33,022 nucleotides of DNA. Origin: an uncultured Gammaproteobacteria bacterium. GTDB taxonomy: Bacteria > Pseudomonadota > Gammaproteobacteria > Nitrosococcales > Methylophagaceae. Where the stretch lies: positions 1 through 33,022 of the forward strand of contig CAJWKF010000008.1 in the NCBI GenBank assembly GCA_913042265.1. Reading direction: 5' to 3'. Within the stretch, counting starts at the first letter, position 1; every line of letters begins with the position of its first letter. The translations under genes and the position numbers were made by a program. This document shows positions 27,348 through 33,022 of this stretch, one piece after another. The notes under the pieces are model-generated. The model made no database searches, had not been told where the DNA came from, and worked only from the letters and a program-made list of their open reading frames with translations.

Positions 27348-27421
27348 GCCGATTAGGTCTGGCACTTATACACGAGATTGAGTGTCACAGTAATAACAGT
27401 CAAATAAAAGAGCACACGACA

Positions 27422-27931
27422 ATGAAAACTATTAAAAAGCCACTTCTTATAAGCATTATGGTAACAGGCTTGTTACTTGTCGCTATCTTTATAAATGGGA
27501 CTATTGTGCAGCTAGCACCTGAAATTAGTTTTAGCGATATGGATGGCAAGCGACATACACTAACGCAGTATACTGATCAGCCAGTTCTAATGATTTTCTG
27601 GGCAACCGATTGTCCTGGCTGCGTAGAAGAAATGCCCGAACTGAATGCACTTTATCAAGATTATACAGATCAAGGCTTAACGATGATAGGAGTTGCTATG
27701 TCTCATGATTCGCCCGAACATATTAGTGCCATGCGTATACAGCGAAAGCTTCCATATATAATTACATGGGATAAAAATAATGAAATAGCGACTGCTTTTA
27801 ACCGAGTACGGGTTACCCCAACGCATTTTCTAATAGCCCCCAATGGTGAAATTGTCATGCGCAAGATTGGGGCTCTCAATTTTCAACAGCTACGTAGTAA
27901 ACTAGACCATATGGGACTTACGCCTACATAA
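27422..27931 (+). CDS. Membrane-anchored TlpA/ResA-like thioredoxin-fold protein
   Basis: This predicted thiol-disulfide oxidoreductase is held at the outer face of the inner membrane. A single hydrophobic segment at about residues 7-25 serves as an uncleaved anchor or signal, and the redoxin domain follows. The active site is Cys64-Pro-Gly-Cys67 in 'WATDCPGCVEEMPEL'. The cis-proline is Pro133 in 'VTPTHFLI', and 'PNGEIVMRKIGAL' closes the fold. The insertion after the second strand is typical of the AhpC/TSA-TlpA group. CPGC differs from the CPPC or CEPC seen in many ResA/TlpA proteins. Its partner is unknown. The place between gatA and rpmB gives no functional clue, and it appears to have its own short leader. 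Confidence 0.85.
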   Translation: MKTIKKPLLISIMVTGLLLVAIFINGTIVQLAPEISFSDMDGKRHTLTQYTDQPVLMIFWATDCPGCVEEMPELNALYQDYTDQGLTMIGVAMSHDSPEHISAMRIQRKLPYIITWDKNNEIATAFNRVRVTPTHFLIAPNGEIVMRKIGALNFQQLRSKLDHMGLTPT

Positions 27932-27963
27932 GCCCAATTCAACTACCCTTACTATTTCATATA

Positions 27964-27972
27964 TGGTATAAA
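27964..27972 (+). promoter_or_regulatory. Possible extended -10 promoter of rpmB-rpmG
   Basis: The sequence TGGTATAAA fits an extended -10 element (TGnTATAAT with one mismatch). It lies about 80 bases upstream of the rpmB start, in a 122-base gap after the thioredoxin-fold gene. No -35 box is recognisable at the right distance, which extended -10 promoters can tolerate. The leader of about 75 bases would be long enough for ribosomal-protein feedback, but I see no clear structure in it. Confidence 0.35.
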
Positions 27973-28053
27973 GTTCGGCTTTGCAGTTACAAATGGGTCG
28001 TTGAATGCGTCCCTTATTAATAGTTAAAATGTTCATCAGGAGCAGGTTCTAAA

Positions 28054-28290
28054 ATGGCTAGAGTATGTCAGGTAACGGGTAAACGTCCTATGAGCGGTAA
28101 CAACGTTTCTCACGCCCACAATAAAACACGTCGTCGCTTTCTTCCTAATCTTCATCCACACCGCTTTTGGGTTGAAGAGGAAAATCGTTGGGTTAAGCTA
28201 CGCGTTAGTAATCACGGTTTACGTATTATCGATAAAAAAGGTATAGCCGTCGTATTAAATGATATCCGTGCCCGCGGCGATAAAGTCTAG
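28054..28290 (+). CDS. rpmB: 50S ribosomal protein L28
   Basis: This is a 78-residue large-subunit ribosomal protein, nearly colinear with E. coli L28: '[15 protein letters not shown]' at the start, '[16 protein letters not shown]' in the middle, and 'RIIDKKGI' with 'RARGDKV' at the end. It lacks the paired CXXC motifs of zinc-binding L28, so it is the zinc-independent form. A strong AGGAG ribosome site precedes the ATG at 28054. It is followed after 11 bases by rpmG in the common rpmB-rpmG operon. Confidence 0.98.
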   Translation: MARVCQVTGKRPMSGNNVSHAHNKTRRRFLPNLHPHRFWVEEENRWVKLRVSNHGLRIIDKKGIAVVLNDIRARGDKV

Positions 28291-28301
28291 GAGAATAGAA
28301 T

Positions 28302-28457
28302 ATGCGCGATAAAATCAAATTAGTCTCATCTGCTGGTACAGGTCACTACTACACTACAGACAAAAACAAACGTACTATGCCTGAAAAGCTGGAAATAAAA
28401 AAGTTTGATCCTGTTGTTCGCAAACACGTTATGTATAAAGAATCTAAAATAAAGTAG
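28302..28457 (+). CDS. rpmG: 50S ribosomal protein L33
   Basis: This 51-codon gene encodes a protein starting [19 protein letters not shown] and ending near 'VMYKESKIK', with '[21 protein letters not shown]' split across its centre. These features identify L33. It has no cysteine pairs and is therefore the zinc-free form, matching the neighbouring L28. An AGGAGA ribosome site lies in the 11-base gap after rpmB, showing a two-gene operon that ends at the terminator at 28487-28513. Confidence 0.97.
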   Translation: MRDKIKLVSSAGTGHYYTTDKNKRTMPEKLEIKKFDPVVRKHVMYKESKIK

Positions 28458-28486
28458 CGACCACCAGAACAATACTATTAAATAAG

Positions 28487-28513
28487 AAACCTGCCTTAAG
28501 CAGGTTTTTTTTT
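28487..28513 (+). terminator. Rho-independent terminator after rpmG
   Basis: The stem AAACCTGC / GCAGGTTT (eight base pairs) encloses a five-base loop and runs into nine consecutive T. It begins about 30 bases after the rpmG stop codon and ends the rpmB-rpmG transcript before mutM. Confidence 0.9.
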
Positions 28514-28614
28514 AATAAGAAGTAGTGTCCCTTTAGCTGCTATTAAATAGAGTTAATTCTTCAATTTACTCGAATGATTTATCAATCAACTCATATTATC
28601 GAAAGTGATAGAAA

Positions 28615-29445
28615 ATGCCTGAATTACCAGAAGTGGAAACCACTAAAAAAGGTATACAGCCTTACCTAGCAAATACCACTATAACCGGCGTCATTATTAG
28701 ACAGTTTTCCCTTCGCTGGCCAATAGCAAATGATCTTGCTGATGTACTCACCAATCAAATTATTAATCGAGTGAGCCGGCGAGCTAAATATTTATTGATT
28801 GAATTCGACAAAGGTACTTTGATGATCCATCTCGGTATGTCAGGTAGCCTAAGAATACTGGATAAGCTTGAGCAGGGTATACTCGGCAAACATGACCATA
28901 TTGATATAGAGCTAAGCAATGGCTATATCCTTCGCTATAATGATCCGAGACGTTTTGGATCAGTATTGTGGACGAGCGATCCTATAAGTCAGCATAAATT
29001 AATTGCTCACCTCGGTCCCGAACCCCTCTTAAAAGAATTTAATGCTGAATATTTGCAACGTCAGGCACAATTAAAACGTTGTAGTGTAAAAACATTGATT
29101 ATGAATGGTAAAGTTGTGGTTGGCGTAGGGAACATTTATGCTAATGAAAGCCTATTTTTAGCAAACATTCATCCAAGAATACCGGCTCAATCAATGTCAA
29201 TATCACAATCTGTCAAGCTCACAGAACAGATAAAAAGTGTACTAGAGAGAGCGATTAAATCTGGAGGAACAACATTAAAAGACTTTACGAACAGTGATGG
29301 TAAACCAGGGTACTTTGCTCAACATCTCAATATTTATGGACGTAAGGGAGAGGACTGCTTTATTTGCAAAAGCAGAATACAACATTACAAGGAGTCACAA
29401 AGAGCAACCTACTATTGTCCCTTGTGCCAACCAGAAACTAACTAA
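28615..29445 (+). CDS. mutM: Formamidopyrimidine-DNA glycosylase (Fpg/MutM)
   Basis: MutM excises 8-oxoguanine and other oxidised purines and nicks the abasic site. Its N-terminal catalytic proline (Pro2) and Glu3 are present in 'MPELPEVET'. The helix-two-turn-helix region includes '[16 protein letters not shown]'. The C-terminal zinc finger has two cysteine pairs, 'DCFICK' and 'YYCPLCQ', following 'LNIYGRKGE'. The length, 276 residues, is close to E. coli (269). The gene has its own leader of about 100 bases after the rpmG terminator. Its last eight bases overlap the end of the convergent cold-shock gene. Confidence 0.97.
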   Translation: MPELPEVETTKKGIQPYLANTTITGVIIRQFSLRWPIANDLADVLTNQIINRVSRRAKYLLIEFDKGTLMIHLGMSGSLRILDKLEQGILGKHDHIDIELSNGYILRYNDPRRFGSVLWTSDPISQHKLIAHLGPEPLLKEFNAEYLQRQAQLKRCSVKTLIMNGKVVVGVGNIYANESLFLANIHPRIPAQSMSISQSVKLTEQIKSVLERAIKSGGTTLKDFTNSDGKPGYFAQHLNIYGRKGEDCFICKSRIQHYKESQRATYYCPLCQPETN

Positions 29446-29650
29446 CTGGTGATACGTCTTCTGCTTGCCAGCCCTTATCACCTTTCGTGACCGTAAACTC
29501 AACTTGCTGGCCTTCATCCAATGTTTTAAATCCATCACCTTGAATAGCCCTAAAGTGAACAAAAACATCATCACCACCCTCACGCTCTAAAAAACCAAAC
29601 CCTTTGGCTGCATCAAACCATTTAACACTTCCTATCACACGTTCAGACAT
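29438..29650 (-). CDS. Cold-shock domain protein, CspA family (first copy)
   Basis: This small single-stranded nucleic-acid-binding OB-fold protein has 70 residues. The RNA-binding motifs are RNP1 'KGFGFL' and RNP2 'DVFVHF', within '[18 protein letters not shown]'. It differs from the standard '[11 protein letters not shown]' of the second copy in the window, so the two are not recent duplicates. The ATG at 29650 has a GGA ribosome site five bases upstream. It is convergent with mutM and overlaps its stop by eight bases, so the two transcripts are complementary at their 3' ends. It may act as an RNA chaperone, but cold induction cannot be judged from the sequence. Confidence 0.92.
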   Translation of the reverse strand: MSERVIGSVKWFDAAKGFGFLEREGGDDVFVHFRAIQGDGFKTLDEGQQVEFTVTKGDKGWQAEDVSPVS

Positions 29651-29966
29651 AATCTTCCACTTCTATTATTAATTAAGTTGTTATTAGTTTTTATTAAATC
29701 AATTAAAACACTAGGTAAAATTATTTACTTTCTCTACTCAAAATGCGTAGTTAACACGAGAATCACACTAGCAATTTTTTAATGAAAGTGCAACTGATTA
29801 GAACACATATCTTTTTGTGTGAAAATTTAGCACAAAAACTAGGTTATAAAGTATCCACCAACGACATATAAATTACTTCAGTATATTTACTAGCCATTAA
29901 TTAGAAACTCGACGACTAAATTCTGGCTAAGTTATAATGATGTCTTATTAATTTAGTGTAGACCTT
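29651..29966. other. Divergent AT-rich intergenic region between a csp gene and rluD
   Basis: This stretch of 316 bases holds no gene that I can support. It must contain the promoter and leader of the minus-strand cold-shock gene and the promoter of rluD. For the csp side, TTGCAC (complement of 29787-29792) is followed 17 bases later by the weak hexamer TAGTGT, so the promoter is uncertain. For rluD, see the -10 element near 29933. No tRNA, terminator or repeat was recognised. Confidence 0.6.
29933..29938 (+). promoter_or_regulatory. Perfect -10 hexamer upstream of rluD
   Basis: A perfect TATAAT lies 28 bases before the rluD ATG at 29967. Transcription would begin about 29945, giving a short leader of about 22 bases. 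No convincing -35 box lies 16-18 bases upstream (the best is a weak match near 29908-29915). Confidence 0.4.
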
Positions 29967-30929
29967 ATGTCAGATATATTAGAATTAAGCGGTATTATTC
30001 CAGATGATTGTGCAGGGTTTAGACTAGACCAGGCTTTAGCTCAACTTTTCTCCGACTATTCTCGTGGACAAATAACGAAATGGATAAAAGCTGGTTATGT
30101 CCTTATTGATGAAGAAATACATAGACCAAGAGATACCGTCGTGGGAGGTGAGAAAGTTTCTATTCATGCACAGATTGAGGCAGTTGATGACAGCTGGATT
30201 GCTGAGGCTATCGAACTAAATATTATTTATGAAGATGAAGATGTTCTCATCATCAATAAGCCAGCAGGAATGGTGGTACATCCAGGTGCTGGTAATCATC
30301 AAGGAACACTTGTAAATGCTCTCCTTCATCACGCTCCTTCACTAGAGGGTATTCCAAGAGCTGGTATCGTGCATCGTATTGATAAAGGAACGACAGGGCT
30401 CTTAATGATTGCCAAAACACTACAGTCTCACAATAGTTTAGTCACACAGCTACAAGAAAGAACTGTGCTACGTGAATATCAAGCTATCTCTATGGGTGTG
30501 ATGACTGCCGGTGGCACTGTCGAAGAGCCTATAGGCCGCCATCATATTGAACGTAAACGAATGGCTGTTACATCATCAGGGAAACCTGCAATCACTCATT
30601 ATCGAGTTGAGCAACGTTTTCGCGCTCACACTCATATTCGATGCAAACTAGAAACTGGCCGAACTCACCAAATTCGGGTTCATATGGCTCATATTCGCTA
30701 TCCCCTTCTAGGTGACCCTGCCTATGGCGGTAGACTTCGCCTTCCTAAAGGTGCTTCAGAGCAATGTCAAGAAACATTAAAAGGTTTTCGCCGGCAAGCC
30801 CTACATGCTGGTTTACTTGGATTCATGCATCCTAAAACACAAAAAGAAGTCTCGTGGAGTGTGGATATGCCAAAAGATATGCAACAAATTTTAGCTATTT
30901 TAATGCATGACCAGCAGCAAAACAGTTAA
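29967..30929 (+). CDS. rluD: 23S rRNA pseudouridine(1911/1915/1917) synthase RluD
   Basis: RluD isomerises three uridines in helix 69 of 23S rRNA. An N-terminal S4 RNA-binding domain occupies about residues 18-68 ('FRLDQALAQLFSDYSRGQITKWI'). The catalytic domain follows, with Asp139 in 'GIVHRIDKGTTGLLMIAK' as the nucleophile, 'NKPAGMVVHPGAG' near residues 97-109, and 'LETGRTHQIRVHMA' later. The length of 320 residues and the position of Asp139 agree with E. coli RluD. RluC-type enzymes are less likely because of the helix and loop motifs. The usual downstream neighbour yfiH is absent. A convergent membrane-protein gene follows after 40 bases. Confidence 0.94.
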   Translation: MSDILELSGIIPDDCAGFRLDQALAQLFSDYSRGQITKWIKAGYVLIDEEIHRPRDTVVGGEKVSIHAQIEAVDDSWIAEAIELNIIYEDEDVLIINKPAGMVVHPGAGNHQGTLVNALLHHAPSLEGIPRAGIVHRIDKGTTGLLMIAKTLQSHNSLVTQLQERTVLREYQAISMGVMTAGGTVEEPIGRHHIERKRMAVTSSGKPAITHYRVEQRFRAHTHIRCKLETGRTHQIRVHMAHIRYPLLGDPAYGGRLRLPKGASEQCQETLKGFRRQALHAGLLGFMHPKTQKEVSWSVDMPKDMQQILAILMHDQQQNS

Positions 30930-30969
30930 AGACATGTAACTGAAAATACATCCCTTTAAAACTATTCAA

Positions 30970-31968
30970 CTAGACGACTTTAACTTCAGGAAGGCAAGCC
31001 CTTACAAATATCGGTAACTGATTGACCAACATTATTCTTATACGCTGCCAATATCCCGACATTAGTAACAACATTACACCTACGAAGATCCCTGTGAAAG
31101 CAGAACTCGAACCCATCATGTCGTAACTCTCTAACAGACCAGATAAAGCGGTAATGAAATATATCAAAGAAGAAACCATTAGCACACGTCGATCGATACA
31201 GATCGAGATAATAGTCAGTAGCAAATATAATAAAACCACTACAGCCATACTAAAGTTACTTTCTTCACCATTCAATATATTCAAACCAGTAAAGATCGGA
31301 TGAATTATCAATGGCGCTGCCAATAGGTGTAACCAAAAACCGACGTCAGACCGATAGTTCTTGCGCGATGTATCAGAAGCATCCCAAGACATAGCAAAGG
31401 CAAAGGTAAATAGCCCACAAAGTAGTAACAATGGTGATGACCAACTATCTATATCTGGAAAAACAACTCTGAGCAATGAAATTATTAGTCCTATTAATGC
31501 AACGCTCGCAACAGCAACAGTGATGGGAACCCTAAATCTCTGCCAATGAATGTAGGCAGAAGTGGCAGACAAAATTGCAGCCAACATTGCTCCAGCTTCC
31601 GTACTTATCGGTAATAAGGAATCTGATAAACCAATAGTACTTCCCACGAATGCAATCAATAACATAATTGCTGGTAAAGCCATTTTTCTTTTTAAAACAA
31701 AAAACTCAGCCAAACCCCATGATAATAGTAGAAATACTAAATAGCCTAAACTAATATTAATAGATTTTAATATTGAAAAAGTAGAGAACAATAATAAGCC
31801 ACAAGCTATAACAATAAAAATATCATTAAAACCACCAACCAACTTAAAGTGTTCCTGTTCGTCAGTGATTGGAGGAGTGGGTGAAATTTGATTTCTAAAT
31901 TCCTCAACTGCTGAATAAGAAAATATTCCCTTTTTTATTGCTCTATTTAAATCTTCATCACTATACAT
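30970..31968 (-). CDS. Uncharacterised polytopic membrane protein
   Basis: I do not recognise a function. The 332-residue protein has a soluble N-terminus of about 45 residues beginning MYSDEDLNRAIKKGIFSYSAVEEF, whose alternating acidic and basic pattern looks like a short cytosolic helical module. About ten hydrophobic segments follow, between roughly residues 48 and 315. The stretch 'KLVGGFNDIFIVIACGLLLF' at the first helix is reminiscent of a group of hypothetical proteobacterial membrane proteins related to DUF2157, but this is from memory only. No conserved catalytic motif, signal peptide or cysteine pair stands out. It appears monocistronic: rluD is convergent on one side and a terminator of a csp gene lies on the other. 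Confidence 0.8.
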   Translation of the reverse strand: MYSDEDLNRAIKKGIFSYSAVEEFRNQISPTPPITDEQEHFKLVGGFNDIFIVIACGLLLFSTFSILKSINISLGYLVFLLLSWGLAEFFVLKRKMALPAIMLLIAFVGSTIGLSDSLLPISTEAGAMLAAILSATSAYIHWQRFRVPITVAVASVALIGLIISLLRVVFPDIDSWSSPLLLLCGLFTFAFAMSWDASDTSRKNYRSDVGFWLHLLAAPLIIHPIFTGLNILNGEESNFSMAVVVLLYLLLTIISICIDRRVLMVSSLIYFITALSGLLESYDMMGSSSAFTGIFVGVMLLLMSGYWQRIRIMLVNQLPIFVRACLPEVKVV

Positions 31969-32294
31969 AATTGCCTCTACATCTTATCGCTTGGCATTAA
32001 CCCTGCTAAAAATACAACCATCGTAACCAAATGAATTATATGATAGAAAAAAGCCATAGCTTGAATAAAGTTTTGTTAGACACCTAAATCACACAACTGA
32101 CTTCTTAATGTTCTATGCCTAGGGCTACTCAATTAATATTTTATTTTGAAATAAGCGCTGTAAAAGTCTCAATGAGCGCAGCTTAAAGGGTTCTCAAAAA
32201 AAAAGGGCTGATAAAAATCAGCCCTTTTTCTAAACTCAACTTGGATTTAGCGATATTGTTTCTCGCATCGTCCTCGCGTAGTTTTATTTTTCAG
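31969..32294. other. Intergenic region between the membrane-protein gene and the second csp gene
   Basis: These 326 bases contain no supported gene. The part next to 31968 must hold the leader and promoter of the minus-strand membrane-protein gene, but no convincing hexamer pair was seen. The only clear element is the csp terminator at 32200-32229. No tRNA or repeat was found. Confidence 0.6.
32200..32229 (-). terminator. Rho-independent terminator after the second csp gene
   Basis: The core stem GGGCTGAT / ATCAGCCC is extended by five A-T pairs to 13 base pairs and encloses a four-base AAAA loop. On the minus strand it runs into nine T. It lies about 65 bases after the stop codon of the cold-shock gene at 32295. 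Confidence 0.9.
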
Positions 32295-32501
32295 TTAAAC
32301 AGGGCGAACCTTGTTTGCACATGGACCTTTTTGGCCTTCACCAACTTCAAACTCGACAGCTTGTCCGTCGTTTAATGTAGCGTAACCACCACCTGCTTCA
32401 ATTTCTGAATGATGAACAAATAAATCTTTACTACCATCTTCCGGAGTAATAAAACCAAAACCTTTATCTGCATTAAACCATTTTACTGTTCCTGTACTCA
32501 T
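32295..32501 (-). CDS. cspA: Cold-shock protein, CspA family (second copy)
   Basis: This is a 68-residue canonical cold-shock protein that binds single-stranded RNA and DNA and melts secondary structure. RNP1 is 'KGFGFI' and RNP2 is 'DLFVHH', in the usual context '[21 protein letters not shown]'. The C-terminal '[14 protein letters not shown]' is common in proteobacterial CspA/CspD-like proteins. A good AGAGG ribosome site precedes the ATG. The gene has its own terminator, a leader of about 87 bases, and a likely promoter at 32595-32624, so it is monocistronic. It follows the EF-G gene on the same strand at 212 bases. Confidence 0.94.
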   Translation of the reverse strand: MSTGTVKWFNADKGFGFITPEDGSKDLFVHHSEIEAGGGYATLNDGQAVEFEVGEGQKGPCANKVRPV

Positions 32502-32594
32502 ACTAACCTCTTTATTTTCATAGTGAAAAATATAATTCTGTTTTTGCTATCACCATTACAAAAGCAGATCTTGAAACTTTAAATTACAATGATA

Positions 32595-32624
32595 ATCATA
32601 CCACTTAAACTACTTAATAAACAA
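32595..32624 (-). promoter_or_regulatory. Putative csp promoter with overlapping Fur-box-like palindrome
   Basis: On the minus strand an extended -10 element TGGTATGAT (32603-32595) is preceded by a weak -35 TTGTTT (32624-32619) at 18 bases. The start would be near 32588, leaving a leader of about 87 bases to the csp ATG. A perfect 11-base palindrome ATGATAATCAT (32589-32599) covers the -10 and start site. In its surroundings it matches 13 of 19 positions of the classical Fur box. Regulation by Fur is a guess. Confidence 0.4.
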
Positions 32625-32713
32625 TAGACTCTATAATTTCAGAATAAAGTTTAAAAGTAGCTTAATAATATACTAAGGTCTTTTTATCATAATAACCATT
32701 TAGACATTAACAA

Positions 32714-33022
32714 TTATTTTTTGGCATCCGCTTCACGTTGTTTCGTTTCTTTGATCACTTCTTCAGCAACATTACGAGGACATGGGCTATAGTGCAGAAA
32801 CTCCATAGAGAACTGGCCACGACCTGATGTCATTGTCCGCAAGGATCCAATGTAACCGAACATTTCACTCAATGGAACTTCACCATTGATACGAACACCA
32901 GTGACACCAGCATCTTGAGATTTAATCATACCGCGACGGCGATTCAAATCACCAATCACATCACCAACATGATCATCCGGTGTAAATACATCAACCTTCA
33001 TGATCGGTTCCATTAATTGTGG
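32714..33022 (-). CDS. fusA: Elongation factor G, C-terminal part (runs off the right edge)
   Basis: Only the last 102 residues are visible. They match EF-G domain V: '[21 protein letters not shown]' at the window edge, then '[10 protein letters not shown]', and '[20 protein letters not shown]' followed by '[14 protein letters not shown]'. EF-G drives translocation and, with RRF, ribosome recycling. The frame continues through the window edge, so the methionine at 33013 is not a start. No tufA follows; the next gene is a csp, so this copy is outside the usual rpsL-rpsG-fusA-tufA operon context. The end extension '[12 protein letters not shown]' is longer and more charged than in E. coli EF-G. 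It may be a second EF-G paralogue (EF-G2). Confidence 0.93.
   Translation of the reverse strand, partial: PQLMEPIMKVDVFTPDDHVGDVIGDLNRRRGMIKSQDAGVTGVRINGEVPLSEMFGYIGSLRTMTSGRGQFSMEFLHYSPCPRNVAEEVIKETKQREADAKK

Overview
This window looks like a stretch of chromosome from a free-living gammaproteobacterium of moderate to low G+C. The evidence is the gene content: RecC, Hsp33, HtpG, an EpmA/EF-P/EpmB set, a mre-mrd-lip cell-shape and lipoate cluster, RluD, and zinc-free L28/L33. The content and order recall groups such as Cycloclasticus, Methylophaga and related Thiotrichales, but that placement is inferred from memory and not tested. There are no insertion sequences, phage genes, CRISPR arrays, tRNAs or rRNAs that I can see. 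Nearly all the DNA is housekeeping coding sequence.

Layout from left to right. (1) 1-6431, minus strand: start of a probable recB, recC, hslO (Hsp33) and htpG (Hsp90), with a strong heat-shock (sigma-32 type) promoter before htpG and an intrinsic terminator between htpG and hslO. (2) 6608-10151: a YbhP-like EEP phosphodiesterase, yaaA (minus), and a two-gene TRAP transporter (dctQ-dctM) with no binding protein beside it. (3) 10282-13005: epmA and efp (minus), with epmB (plus) diverging from efp; these make EF-P and place its beta-lysyl modification. (4) 13011-14171: a short citrate synthase. (5) 14314-25473: one very compact minus-strand array, transcribed mreB-mreC-mreD-mrdA-rodA-mltB-rlpA-dacA-dat-ybeD-lipB-lipA, joining rod-shape control, lateral-wall synthesis, wall trimming, D-amino acid transamination and lipoate synthesis. 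Gaps are often 2-20 bases and several genes overlap. (6) 25594-29445, plus strand: gatC-gatA without gatB, a membrane-anchored thioredoxin-fold protein, rpmB-rpmG with a clear terminator, and mutM. (7) 29438-33022: a cold-shock protein, rluD, an uncharacterised polytopic membrane protein, a second cold-shock protein, and the C-terminal end of an EF-G gene.

No obviously new multi-gene system is present. The most notable signals are at a finer scale. mreC almost certainly starts at a rare ATT codon, because the conserved N-terminus lies upstream of the first conventional start. Three other genes of the same array (rodA, mltB, dat) also lack an ATG. A textbook sigma-32 promoter precedes htpG. 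The usual gatCAB trio lacks gatB, and the TRAP permease lacks its binding protein. A Fur-box-like palindrome sits over the predicted promoter of one cold-shock gene.
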